A DNA stretch of 35,619 nucleotides from Burkholderiales bacterium. Its GTDB lineage: Bacteria > Pseudomonadota > Gammaproteobacteria > Burkholderiales > SG8-39. Position 1 is the first letter of the stretch. The number at the start of each line of letters is the position of its first letter. Positions 7,465 to 15,376 of this stretch are shown piece after piece. The stretch lies in NCBI GenBank assembly GCA_919902965.1, contig CAKKSJ010000059.1, positions 1-35,619 of the forward strand, given 5' to 3'. A program made the translations under genes and the position numbers. Below the pieces are notes generated by a model. It searched no databases. It was given only the letters and a program-made list of their open reading frames with translations, and was not told where the DNA came from.

Positions 7465-8553
7465 ATGGACCCACAGCAAATCCTGCAGTTTCCACATGCC
7501 GCGGCGCCCGCCGCCGGTCTCAGCCTGGAGATCGTTTCCGGGCTGCGCTGGCTGCGCATGCCGCTGCCGTTCGCGCTCGATCATATCAACCTGTGGCTGC
7601 TGCAAGACGGGGACGGGTGGACCATGGTCGATTGCGGCATCGCCAACGATGCAAGCCGGGCGCAGTGGGAGCAAATCTTCGCCACCCCGCTGGCCTGCGG
7701 GCCGGGCGCGGCGGGCGGCCGCGCGTTTGCGGCGACGCGCGTGCTGGTGACCCACTATCACCCGGATCATGCCGGCCTTGCGCAATGGCTGTGCCAGCGT
7801 TTCGGCGTCAGGCTGTGGATGTCGCAGGCAGATTATCTGACCGCTCATGCGATCCGCGAGGGGATTGCCGGCTACACCCCGGACAACCTGCTCGGCATGT
7901 ACCGCCGCAACGGCCTCGTTGGCGACGCGCTGGAAAAAATGGCCGTACGCGGCAACCGCTATCGCTTCGTTGTGCCGGAATTCCCGCCGAGCTACCACCG
8001 CATCATGGACGGCGATCAAATCGCCATCGGCGGTCGCGACTGGCGCGTGATCATGGGTTACGGCCACGCGCCCGAACACGCCGCGCTTTATTGTTCCGAA
8101 CTGGGCGTGTTGATTTCGGGGGATATGGTGCTGCCGAAGATCTCGACCAATATCAGTGTCTGGTCGGTCGATCCGGACGGCAATCCGCTGCGACAGTTTC
8201 TCTACTCTCTCAAGCGCTATGCCGGGCTGCCGGCCGACACGCTGGTGCTGCCCTCGCACGGCCTGCCGTTTCGTGGATTGCGGGAGCGCGTCGAGCAGCT
8301 GGAAGAACATCACCGTCAGCGCTGTGCGGAACTGCTGGAGGCCTGCACGCGGCCGCTATCGGCTTTCGAGGTGATTCCGACCCTGTTCCAGCGCGAACTC
8401 GACACGCATCAGCTATTCTTCGCCATGGGCGAGGCGATGGCGCACTTGCATTACCTCTACTATCAGGGCACGCTCAAGCGCGAAACCGGCAGCGACGGCG
8501 TCATCCGTTATCTGCAGGACGCGGAATCGCGCCAGGCGCCCGCAGCAATATGA
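7465..8553 (+). CDS. Metallo-beta-lactamase-fold hydrolase
   Basis: From the ATG at 7465 the 362-residue protein shows the metal-binding HxHxDH motif as THYHPDHAG (His97, His99, Asp101, His102). Later metal ligands occur in GYGHAPEHAAL and in LPSHGLPF. The C-terminal ~100 residues are helical, a feature of MBL proteins related to glyoxalase II-like thioesterases and flavoprotein-less hydrolases. Many proteobacterial homologues sit next to fatty-acid or branched-chain acyl-CoA genes, so a thioesterase-type role is possible but inferred. It is transcribed away from liuR across a region with palindromes and may share that regulation. The in-frame upstream ATG at 7366 lies inside that regulatory region and is rejected. 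Confidence 0.85.
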   Translation: MDPQQILQFPHAAAPAAGLSLEIVSGLRWLRMPLPFALDHINLWLLQDGDGWTMVDCGIANDASRAQWEQIFATPLACGPGAAGGRAFAATRVLVTHYHPDHAGLAQWLCQRFGVRLWMSQADYLTAHAIREGIAGYTPDNLLGMYRRNGLVGDALEKMAVRGNRYRFVVPEFPPSYHRIMDGDQIAIGGRDWRVIMGYGHAPEHAALYCSELGVLISGDMVLPKISTNISVWSVDPDGNPLRQFLYSLKRYAGLPADTLVLPSHGLPFRGLRERVEQLEEHHRQRCAELLEACTRPLSAFEVIPTLFQRELDTHQLFFAMGEAMAHLHYLYYQGTLKRETGSDGVIRYLQDAESRQAPAAI

Positions 8554-8674
8554 GTTCTGTAATGCACGGATTCGAAAAGGCAGGAACCTGCCGCGGAAGA
8601 GGACGGGACGCCGTCCGTTCCCGGCCGGACACTATTAGGCCACTTCAGGCAGGCAGGTTTAGCGGAGCTGCACT
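8554..8674 (+). repeat. Intergenic palindrome upstream of phaC
   Basis: The 121-nt gap holds a hairpin centred on GGACGG-gacg-CCGTCC at 8601-8616, with flanking GGAA/TTCC extending the arms. The same 16-nt core recurs at 12502-12517. No T-tract follows, so it is better called a dispersed palindrome than a terminator. A GGAG ribosome-binding site precedes the phaC ATG. Confidence 0.5.
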
Positions 8675-10504
8675 ATGAGCAAGGAACAAGCCAAACCCGA
8701 GACCGCAGTTGCTGACTCGGCAAAAATTTTCGCCGAAGTGGCCGAGCGCTCCAGTCGCATCATGGGCGATTTCCTCGAGCGCCAGGCCGAAGCGAAAGAC
8801 CCGGGCCTCAGCGACGAGTTCGGCATAGGCAAGGCGTTCATGGACATGTCGGCGCTGATGCTCGCCAAGCCGCAGCAGCTCGCCGAGGCGCAGATGAACA
8901 TGTTCCGGGATTACACGCGTCTGTGGCAAAACAGCTGGATGCAGATGATGGGGCAGAAAACCGAGCCGGTCGCCGCGCCGCGCAAGGGCGACAACCGTTT
9001 TCGCCACGAGGACTGGGAAAACCATTTTCTGTTCGACTATGTCAAGCAATCCTATCTGATCGCCGCGCGCCACATCCACCAGGCCGTGTCGCAGGTCGAG
9101 AACCTGCCGCCGGAGGATCGCAAGAAAGTGGATTTTTTCACGCGGCAGTACATCGACGCCTTGTCGCCTTCGAATTTTGCGCTGACCAATCCGGAAGTCG
9201 TGCGCGAAACCCTCGCTTCGGGCGGGCAGAACCTGCTGCGCGGCCTGAACAACCTGCTCGCCGACATCGAGCGCGGAGACGGACAGCTGCAGATCAGCAT
9301 GACCGACCCCAAGGCGTTCAAAATGGGCAAGAACATCGCCACCACGCCGGGCAAGGTGGTATACCAAAATGATTTGATGCAGCTGATCCAGTACCAGCCG
9401 AGCACCAAAAAAGTTTACAAACGGCCCTTGCTGATCATTCCGCCCTGGATCAACAAATACTACATACTCGACCTGCGCGAGTCGAATTCCTTCATCAAGT
9501 GGGCGGTGGATCAGGGGCACACGGTGTTCGTGATTTCCTGGGTGAATCCGGGCGCGGAATTCGCGGGCAAGGGCTTCGAAGATTACCTGCACCAGGGCCC
9601 CGACGATGCGCTGGCCGCGATCGAAAAGGCCAGCGGCGAGAAACAGGTCAATGTGATCGGCTACTGCCTCGGCGGGACCCTGCTAGGCGCCGCACTGGGG
9701 GCGATGGCCGCGAAAAAGGACACGCGCGTCGCCAGCGCGACTTTCTTCGTTTCGCTGCTCGATTTCTCCATACCCGGTGAACTGGGCGTATTCATCGACG
9801 AGAAACAGGTGGAGAACCTGGAGCGGCGCATGAATGAGCGCGGCTATCTCGAAGGTTCGGAGATGGCGGGCACCTTCAACATGCTGCGCTCGAACGACCT
9901 CGTCTGGTCCTTCGTGGTGAACAACTACCTGATGGGCAAGGATCCGTTCCCCTTCGATCTGCTCTACTGGAACTCGGATTCGACGCGCATGCCGGCGAAA
10001 ATGCACAGCTTCTACCTGCGCAATATGTACCTGGCCAACAAGCTGAAGGATCCGGGCGGTATCAGCCTGGACGGCGTGCCTGTCGATATCAGCAAGATCA
10101 AGATTCCGGCCTACTTCATTTCTACCGCCGAGGATCACATCGCGCCGTGGAAATCGGTGTACAAGGGCGCGCGCGTCCTGTCCGGAAAAGTACGTTTCGT
10201 GCTCGGCGGCTCGGGCCATATTGCCGGTATTGTCAATCCACCCGCCGCGAAAAAATATTGCTACTGGATCAATCCGGAGTTTCCGGAAACTTCCGATGCG
10301 TGGTTGAGCACCGCTACGCGCCACGAAGGCTCATGGTGGCCCGACTGGCAGGCCTGGATGGACGCGAACAGCGGCGCTGCCAAGGTCGCGGCGCGCGTGC
10401 CCGGGGACGGCAAACTCAAGGTGATCGAGGACGCGCCGGGCAGCTACGTCAGCCTGCGCCTGGGTGCGGAAAAAACAAAGCGAAAAACCGCGCCCAAGAA
10501 ATAG
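8675..10504 (+). CDS. phaC: Class I poly(3-hydroxyalkanoate) synthase
   Basis: The 609-residue protein is a complete PhaC. It has an N-terminal helical region of about 200 residues, then an alpha/beta-hydrolase domain with the lipase-box-like GYCLGG carrying catalytic Cys331, Asp487 in STAEDHIAPW and His515 in GGSGHIAGI. KRPLLIIPPWINKYYILDL (249-267) and W-x-x-D-S regions are typical class I sequence. It polymerises (R)-3-hydroxyacyl-CoA into storage granules, probably poly-3-hydroxybutyrate. No phaA, phaB or phaR is adjacent, although a thiolase gene lies 3 kb away. The C-terminus ends in a basic tail (KTKRKTAPKK). The ATG at 8675 is supported by GGAG about 10 nt upstream. Confidence 0.96.
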   Translation: MSKEQAKPETAVADSAKIFAEVAERSSRIMGDFLERQAEAKDPGLSDEFGIGKAFMDMSALMLAKPQQLAEAQMNMFRDYTRLWQNSWMQMMGQKTEPVAAPRKGDNRFRHEDWENHFLFDYVKQSYLIAARHIHQAVSQVENLPPEDRKKVDFFTRQYIDALSPSNFALTNPEVVRETLASGGQNLLRGLNNLLADIERGDGQLQISMTDPKAFKMGKNIATTPGKVVYQNDLMQLIQYQPSTKKVYKRPLLIIPPWINKYYILDLRESNSFIKWAVDQGHTVFVISWVNPGAEFAGKGFEDYLHQGPDDALAAIEKASGEKQVNVIGYCLGGTLLGAALGAMAAKKDTRVASATFFVSLLDFSIPGELGVFIDEKQVENLERRMNERGYLEGSEMAGTFNMLRSNDLVWSFVVNNYLMGKDPFPFDLLYWNSDSTRMPAKMHSFYLRNMYLANKLKDPGGISLDGVPVDISKIKIPAYFISTAEDHIAPWKSVYKGARVLSGKVRFVLGGSGHIAGIVNPPAAKKYCYWINPEFPETSDAWLSTATRHEGSWWPDWQAWMDANSGAAKVAARVPGDGKLKVIEDAPGSYVSLRLGAEKTKRKTAPKK

Positions 10505-10552
10505 ACGCGAGATGCGGAGATCAGACGTTCTGGCGTGGTGCGATGGCGCCGG

Positions 10553-10747
10553 CTAGACCAGCCTGCCGAGCAGGGTCAGCGCGACTGACAGCAGAATGGT
10601 GGTGGTAAAAGGCAGGTAGTAGTCTCTGCCCTTGTGTCTCAGGGTAATGTCGCCGGGCAGGCGCCCCAGGCCCAGTTTCCTGAGCCAGGGCGTGCACAGG
10701 GTCAGCACCGACAGGGCGACCAGCAGGGTCAAAATCCACTTCAGCAT
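10553..10747 (-). CDS. DUF2905 small membrane protein
   Basis: The 64-residue protein is the conserved two-helix family: a first hydrophobic helix (WILTLLVALSVLTLC), the invariant LGRLPGDITLRHKGRDYYLP hairpin, and a second helix (FTTTILLSVALTLLGRLV). Function is unknown in all members. It is convergent with phaC and divergent from the GST gene, so it is probably a single-gene unit. Confidence 0.88.
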   Translation of the reverse strand: MLKWILTLLVALSVLTLCTPWLRKLGLGRLPGDITLRHKGRDYYLPFTTTILLSVALTLLGRLV

Positions 10748-10798
10748 CGAATCATTGTAAACTCCCCCGCTGCAGGAATGATCCGGCAGGGAGAAAAA

Positions 10799-11416
10799 AT
10801 GATCGATCTATACACCTGGAAGACGTCCAACGGCCGCAAGGCCTCGATAATGCTGGAGGAGTGCGGCCTGCGCTACAACACGCACCCCATCGACATCGGC
10901 AAAGGCGATCAGTTTACGCCGCAGTTCCTTGCGCTCAATCCGAACGGAAAAATTCCTGCCATTGCCGATTCCGAGGGCCCGGACGGAAAACCCATCGTAT
11001 TGTTCGAATCGGGTGCGATCCTGGTCTATCTCGCCGGCAAAACCGGCAGATTCCTGCCCGCGTCCGACCGCGGCAAGTACCTCGCCTTGCAGTGGCTCAT
11101 GTTCCAGATGGGCGGCGTCGGCCCGATTTTCGGCCAGGTGCACCATTTCCTGCGGGCAGCCAAGGAACAAGTGCCTTACGCAATCGAGCGCTACTCCAGG
11201 GAGAAAGACCGGCTTTACGGCGTGCTCGATAAGCGCCTGGGCGAGGCCGCGTATCTTGCCGGTGAATATTCCATTGCCGATATTGCCACCTATCCCTGGG
11301 TGGCGCGCCACGAGTGGCAAAAAACCGAGCTAGGCGATTTTCCTAATGTCAAACGCTGGTACGACGCCATCAGTGCTCGCCCGGCGGTGCAGCGCGGCAT
11401 GGCGGTTCCGGCCTAG
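10799..11416 (+). CDS. Glutathione S-transferase, YfcG/nu-like
   Basis: The 205-residue protein has an N-terminal thioredoxin fold starting MIDLYTWKTSNGRKASIM. The T-x-N-G-x-K motif is that of the YfcG/YghU disulfide-bond reductase-like class, and FLALNPNGKIPAI (cis-Pro) plus LFESGAILVYLA complete it. The C-terminal helical domain includes the N-capping box IADIATYPW. Class members bind two glutathiones and reduce disulfides or peroxides. The ATG at 10799 has AGGGAG 9-10 nt upstream; longer in-frame starts overlap the divergent gene and are rejected. Confidence 0.9.
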   Translation: MIDLYTWKTSNGRKASIMLEECGLRYNTHPIDIGKGDQFTPQFLALNPNGKIPAIADSEGPDGKPIVLFESGAILVYLAGKTGRFLPASDRGKYLALQWLMFQMGGVGPIFGQVHHFLRAAKEQVPYAIERYSREKDRLYGVLDKRLGEAAYLAGEYSIADIATYPWVARHEWQKTELGDFPNVKRWYDAISARPAVQRGMAVPA

Positions 11417-11428
11417 GCGCGCGCTTCG

Positions 11429-12238
11429 GTGGACGCGTCTTCGGAGTCCGGACTCGAGCAGCAACTCGAAATACTCGAATCCCGCCCGCGTGGACGCGGC
11501 AAGGGGCGGCCGCTGCTGTTCGTGCACGGCGCGTTCGCGGGGGCTTGGTGCTGGTCCCGGCATTTCCTCCCGTATTTCTCCACGCAGGGTTTTCGCGCCT
11601 GTGCCCTGAGCCTGAGCGGACACGGGGGCAGTCCCGGACGCGAGCGGCTGGACTGGCTTTCGATCGCCGATTACGTGCGTGATCTGGAACAGGCGGTCGG
11701 CATCGTCGGTGGTGATCCGGTACTCGTGGGCCATTCTATGGGTGGCTTCGTGGTGCAGAAGTACCTGGAGCGCGCCCGCGCGCCGGCGGCCGTGCTCATG
11801 AGCGCGGTGCCGCCGCAAGGATTGCTCTCGTCCTCTATCGCGCTGGCGTTTTCCAACCCGGGCCTGTTCTCCGACCTGAACGCGATGCTGCATCGCGGCC
11901 GCGCTTCGCTCGACGCCCTGCAACATGCCTTGTTCGCCTCCCCTGTCGCGCCGGAAGAGCTGCGCGCCTATTACCGTCTGATGCAGCCCGAATCGCAACG
12001 CGCCATGTGGGACATGACCTTTTTCGATCTGCCGCGCTTAAAGCGCGAGCGTTGTCCGCCGCTGCTGGTCCTGGGCGCCGAGTGCGACATCCTGGTGCCG
12101 CCGTCGCAGGCCGAACAGCTGGCGCAGGCCTATGGGACGCAGGCAGAGATTTTTGCCGGCATGGGGCATGTCATGATGCTCGAAGTCGGCTGGCAGGCGG
12201 TGGCCGACCGCATTATCGGCTGGCTGCGCGAGCTCTAG
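11429..12238 (+). CDS. Alpha/beta-hydrolase
   Basis: The 269-residue protein shows the alpha/beta-hydrolase core: oxyanion region LLFVHGAFAGAW (30-40), nucleophile elbow VGHSMGG with Ser103, acid Asp220 in GAECDILVPP, and His247 in GMGHVMM. It starts with GTG at 11429, 13 nt after the GST stop, so the two genes are probably co-transcribed; no clear Shine-Dalgarno sequence precedes it. The substrate is unknown. After its stop comes the palindromic repeat array. Confidence 0.87.
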   Translation: MDASSESGLEQQLEILESRPRGRGKGRPLLFVHGAFAGAWCWSRHFLPYFSTQGFRACALSLSGHGGSPGRERLDWLSIADYVRDLEQAVGIVGGDPVLVGHSMGGFVVQKYLERARAPAAVLMSAVPPQGLLSSSIALAFSNPGLFSDLNAMLHRGRASLDALQHALFASPVAPEELRAYYRLMQPESQRAMWDMTFFDLPRLKRERCPPLLVLGAECDILVPPSQAEQLAQAYGTQAEIFAGMGHVMMLEVGWQAVADRIIGWLREL

Positions 12239-12677
12239 CTCGATCCGGTCCGGGCCGCTGGCTGAGCCGGCGCCTTCTAAGAGCGGGCGCCATGGTTCGA
12301 AGCAGTCCTTGACGTGTGCCGCTGTCGGCGAGAAAACCTTGCGCGCTGGCGCGCGCCAGCCGTGATTTCCGAACGGATGAAAAGCGCATCCGTTCGGAAA
12401 TCACGGTTCTGGTTAACACCAAATACGGCGTCGGGTTTTAATTGAGATCACCGATCGCGCGCGGATGTGCTTTTCATCCGCACGCAATCGGCGATCGGCG
12501 CGGACGGGACGCCGTCCGCGCAAGAGCGGGTGTTACGGTTCGAAGCAGTCCTTGACGTGTGCCGCTGTCGGCGAGAAAACCTTGCGCGCTGGCGCGCGCC
12601 AACCATGATTTCCGGGCGGATGAAAAGCGCATCCGTTCGGAAATCACGGTTCTGGTTAACACCGAATATGGCGTAGC
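12239..12677. repeat. Intergenic palindromic repeat array (REP/BIME-like)
   Basis: This 439-nt gap between convergent genes contains no credible gene. It holds two direct copies of a 153-bp unit, 12279-12431 and 12522-12674 (offset 243, 10 differences, all transitions). Each unit contains a hairpin; in copy 1 the arms are a perfect 19 bp (12361-12379 and 12387-12405) around a 7-nt loop AAAAGCG. In copy 2 two of the changed bases would still pair as G-U in RNA. Between them, at 12462-12480, lies an inverted 19-nt version of the hairpin tip (one mismatch), then a separate palindrome at 12499-12520. Alternating orientation of related palindromes is the BIME layout. No RAYT transposase is in the window. 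Confidence 0.75.
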
Positions 12678-13274
12678 TTAGCGCGGCAGCTGTGCGACAA
12701 AGCTTGCCGCACCGGCAAGCAGCATTTCGACCGCAATCGCGGTGAGCACCAGCCCCATCAGGCGCTCGATCGCAATCACGCCGCGCCTGCTGATCCAGCC
12801 GCTGATGCGCTGAGCGGAAACCATCACCACGGTCGAGACCAGCATGGCAAGACTGAGCGCCGCGACCCAGTCGAGCACGCGCTGCGGCTCGCGCGATACC
12901 AGCAGCAGCACTGTGGCCAGCGCAGACGGGCCGGCGATGGCGGGGATCGCGAGCGGCACGATGAAGGTGCCGGTATCGCCGCTGTCTCCGAAGATGCCCT
13001 CGGCATGCGGAAATACCATGCGCAGCGCGATCAGGAACAGGATCAGTCCGCCGGCGATCGCCAGCGCATTATCCGACAGGCGCAGCAAATGCATGAACTT
13101 GTCGCCGCCGAACATGAATGCGAGCAGTACTGCGTAGGCGATGGCGCATTCGCGCAGCACCACGCGCGTGCGCATCGGTGCCGCGACGTTCTTGAGCACT
13201 GAAATGACCAGCGGCATATTGCCGAACGGGTCCATCACCAGGACCAGCAGTATGGTGGCGGAGATGATATCCAC
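12678..13274 (-). CDS. MarC family integral membrane protein
   Basis: The 198-residue protein (GTG start at 13274) begins DIISATILLVLVMDPFGNMP, the family's conserved first helix. It has about six transmembrane helices, including ILFLIALRMVFP, then the re-entrant IVPLAIPAIAGPSALATVLL repeat. Despite the historic name, MarC proteins have no proven role in antibiotic resistance. The start lies 7 nt after the stop of the MidA-type gene, so translation is coupled. A TTG at 13313 is in frame but would overlap that gene. The stop at 12678 is 3 nt from the end of the second palindromic repeat. Confidence 0.88.
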   Translation of the reverse strand: MDIISATILLVLVMDPFGNMPLVISVLKNVAAPMRTRVVLRECAIAYAVLLAFMFGGDKFMHLLRLSDNALAIAGGLILFLIALRMVFPHAEGIFGDSGDTGTFIVPLAIPAIAGPSALATVLLLVSREPQRVLDWVAALSLAMLVSTVVMVSAQRISGWISRRGVIAIERLMGLVLTAIAVEMLLAGAASFVAQLPR

Positions 13275-13281
13275 GGCGGGG

Positions 13282-14430
13282 CTAGAGTGAAGCGCGCCGG
13301 TCGCCGCTGGCAAAACCGATCAGCGCTGCGGCGTAATCTTTTCCGAAGGCGATGACTTTGAACAACTCCCCCATCTCCGCGGGCGAGAGCAGTTGTTGTG
13401 CCGCCGCCGCCTGCGGCAGATAGGCTGCCGCGTTCTCGGGCGGCGTGCGCAGCATAATGTCGGTAATGCCGCAATTGATCAGAAACTGCGCCTGCCCGGC
13501 GTAGCCGAGCAATTCCAGGCCGGCGACTTGAGCCGCGCGCGCCACTGCGCTGAAATCGATATGGCTGGTGATGTCCTGCAGCCCGGGGAGGAAAAACGGA
13601 TCGGCGTGTGCGCGATGGCGGTAGTGGCACATCAGCGTACCTTCGCTGCGCTGCGGATGGTAGTACTCGTGCGCCGGAAAGCCGTAGTCTATGAGCAGGA
13701 TCACGCCGCGCGCCATCGTCTGGGCGAGTGTGCTCACAAAGGCGCAGGCCTGCAGCTGGATTTCGGTCCGGTAAGAGTGTGGCAGTTGCAGTGCATCGGC
13801 CGCGCAACGCAAGTGCGCGTCCGTCGGCCGCCAGGCCCAGGCAAAAGCCTGATCCTGCAAACTTACCCCGGCCTCTTCCGGGCCGGCAGCACCGCTTCTG
13901 ACCAGATGTGCCGGCATCGCGTCCAGCACCTCGTTGGCGATGATCAGGCCCTGATAAAGCGTCGGCAAGCGGTTGAGCCAGATCACGCGCTCCAGCAGGT
14001 GTGGCACCTGCAGTGCGAGCAGGTCGCGCTCGCGCTCGCGCAGGTCCGGACTGACTTCGAGAATGTAGTAAGCACGTGGCAAACGCTCAAGGCGCTCGAG
14101 CTCGGTCAGCAAGGCGGCGGCAAGCGCACCTGAACCGGCGCCGATTTCCAGGATCTGGTCGAAACCTGAATCCAGCACCTCGGCCGCCTGCTGCGCCAGT
14201 GTCTGGCCAAACAGCGGGGTCATTTCGGGAGCGGTGGTGAAGTCACCCTCGCGCCCGAGCTTTCTCGCGCCTGCGGTGTAATAACCCAGACCGGGCGCGT
14301 ACAGCGCCAACTCCATATAACGCACAAACGGGATCCAGCCGGCATGGGCGGCGATCTCGTCGCGGATCAGCGCGGCGAGCTTTTCGCTGTGCGCCAGTGC
14401 TTCGGCCGGGGGGGTCGGCAGCTCGGTCAT
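13282..14430 (-). CDS. MidA/NDUFAF7-type SAM-dependent methyltransferase (COG1565)
   Basis: From the ATG at 14430 the protein is 382 residues. Early sequence includes RYMELALYAPGLGYYTAG and GDFTTAPEMTPLFGQTLAQ, both diagnostic of the DUF185/MidA family. The SAM-binding motif is QILEIGAGSGALAAALL, followed by YYILEVSPDLRERE and IIANEVLDAMPAHLV. The mitochondrial homologue NDUFAF7 dimethylates an arginine in complex I; the bacterial role is assumed to be related but is unproven. It is divergent from pteridine reductase across 39 nt. The reading frame stays open far upstream (to 15294) antisense to the pteridine reductase gene, but that part has no homology and is rejected. Confidence 0.9.
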   Translation of the reverse strand: MTELPTPPAEALAHSEKLAALIRDEIAAHAGWIPFVRYMELALYAPGLGYYTAGARKLGREGDFTTAPEMTPLFGQTLAQQAAEVLDSGFDQILEIGAGSGALAAALLTELERLERLPRAYYILEVSPDLRERERDLLALQVPHLLERVIWLNRLPTLYQGLIIANEVLDAMPAHLVRSGAAGPEEAGVSLQDQAFAWAWRPTDAHLRCAADALQLPHSYRTEIQLQACAFVSTLAQTMARGVILLIDYGFPAHEYYHPQRSEGTLMCHYRHRAHADPFFLPGLQDITSHIDFSAVARAAQVAGLELLGYAGQAQFLINCGITDIMLRTPPENAAAYLPQAAAAQQLLSPAEMGELFKVIAFGKDYAAALIGFASGDRRASL

Positions 14431-14469
14431 ATGGGGAATAGTGCGCGAATCCGGTAAAATCTTCAAATC

Positions 14470-15219
14470 ATGTCTGCGCCACTGCACAATAAGACCATCC
14501 TCGTCACCGGCGCAGCCAAGCGCGTTGGGGCGGCGATTGCGCGGCGGCTGCATCAGGCCGGCGCCAGCCTGGCAATGCACTACCATGCGTCGGAACGCGA
14601 AGCGCACGCCCTGCAATCCGAACTCAACTTGCAGCGTGCCAAGTCGGTGATCCTGGTCAAGGCCGATTTGCTGGAAACCGCCGGTCTCGCAGAAATCGTG
14701 AAAACCTGCGTAGAACACTTTGGTGCCCTGGATGCGCTGGTCAACAACGCTTCGGCATTCTACCCCACGCCCGTGGGGACGATAGACGGGCGCAACTGGG
14801 ACGAACTTATGGGCACCAATCTGAAGGCGCCCTTGTTCTTGTGCCAGGCGGCAGCGCCGCATTTGAAAAGAAACACCGGCTGCATAGTCAACATCACCGA
14901 CATCCACGCCGAGAGGCCGCTGAAAAACTATGTGGTCTACAGCATCGCCAAGGCCGGGTTTGCCGGCCTCACACGGTCGCTCGCGCGCGAGCTGGGGCCG
15001 GAGGTGCGCGTGAACGGCGTCGCACCCGGGCCGATCGCCTGGCCCGAAGACGGGTCCTTCGATGAGGTAACGCGCCAGCGCGTGATCTCGCATACCCTGT
15101 TGAAGCGCATCGGCGAGCCCGACGATGTTGCCCGTGCGGTGTACTACCTGATCGCCGAAGCGCCCTACGTTACCGGGCAGATCATCGCGGTCGATGGCGG
15201 CAGGAGCGTCAACCTTTGA
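14470..15219 (+). CDS. Pteridine reductase, short-chain dehydrogenase family
   Basis: The 249-residue SDR has the NADPH-binding TGAAKRVGAAIA (13-24), whose Arg replaces the usual Gly pattern as in pteridine reductases. It also has NNAS (92-95), Asp144 in NITDIHAERPLKNY where other SDRs have Ser, and the catalytic Tyr157-x3-Lys161. These are PTR1/FolM features: reduction of dihydrobiopterin or dihydromonapterin/dihydrofolate. The start ATG has no Shine-Dalgarno sequence; a TAAAAT box (14455-14460) ends only 9 nt before it, so the message may be nearly leaderless. The last 14 codons are duplicated 107 nt downstream. In relatives I recall folB and ttcA following; here ttcA is 13.6 kb away. Confidence 0.9.
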   Translation: MSAPLHNKTILVTGAAKRVGAAIARRLHQAGASLAMHYHASEREAHALQSELNLQRAKSVILVKADLLETAGLAEIVKTCVEHFGALDALVNNASAFYPTPVGTIDGRNWDELMGTNLKAPLFLCQAAAPHLKRNTGCIVNITDIHAERPLKNYVVYSIAKAGFAGLTRSLARELGPEVRVNGVAPGPIAWPEDGSFDEVTRQRVISHTLLKRIGEPDDVARAVYYLIAEAPYVTGQIIAVDGGRSVNL

Positions 15220-15247
15220 GCGATGATCTGGACCGATTTGGGGGATT

Positions 15248-15271
15248 AACAAGGGGGCGTGCCCCCTTGTT
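15248..15271 (+). terminator. GC-rich hairpin after pteridine reductase
   Basis: A perfect inverted repeat with 11-bp arms (AACAAGGGGGC / GCCCCCTTGTT) around GT lies 29 nt after the stop. On the plus strand the 3' arm ends in TTGTTCG, a weak T-rich tail, so it may act as a terminator. It lies between the true gene end and the duplicated end. Confidence 0.5.
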
Positions 15272-15282
15272 CGTCGATCCTG

Positions 15283-15327
15283 CGGGCAGATCATCGCGGT
15301 CGATGGCGGGCGCAGCGTGAACCTCTG
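15283..15327 (+). pseudogene. Duplicate 3' end of a pteridine reductase gene
   Basis: These 45 nt encode GQIIAVDGGRSVNL plus TGA, identical in protein to the true gene end at 15175-15219 but differing at a few bases (ggc-agg versus ggg-cgc, gtc versus gtg, ctt versus ctc), all synonymous. Nothing upstream in frame is homologous. It reads as the surviving 3' tip of a second, diverged allele, left by recombination or insertion. Confidence 0.7.
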
Positions 15328-15330
15328 ATT

Positions 15331-15360
15331 GACAGCCTAGACGCTACCCCGCAGGCTGTC
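15331..15360. repeat. Inverted repeat after the duplicated gene end
   Basis: GACAGCCT (15331-15338) and AGGCTGTC (15353-15360) form an 8-bp stem with a 14-nt loop, 16 nt before the next start codon. There is no T-tract. It could be a weak terminator, an attenuator of the next gene, or the mark of an insertion junction. Confidence 0.35.
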
Positions 15361-15376
15361 GCAACGTGGATGACCG

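Noticed and set aside
7341..8678. 445-codon plus-strand frame overlapping the metallo-hydrolase
   Set aside because: It is out of frame with the metal-binding motif and is Arg/Pro/Ala-rich without any domain.
12213..12662. Two similar short minus-strand peptides, one from each repeat copy
   Set aside because: They are just translations of the palindromic repeat; differences are not biased to silent sites and no ribosome-binding site is evident.
12279..12674. CRISPR array
   Set aside because: Only two long copies with internal palindromes and one 90-nt gap; no short regular repeats or cas genes.
14431..15294. Long open frame continuing upstream of the midA-type ATG on the minus strand
   Set aside because: It is antisense to the whole pteridine reductase gene, has no recognisable motif, and the family N-terminus begins exactly at 14430.
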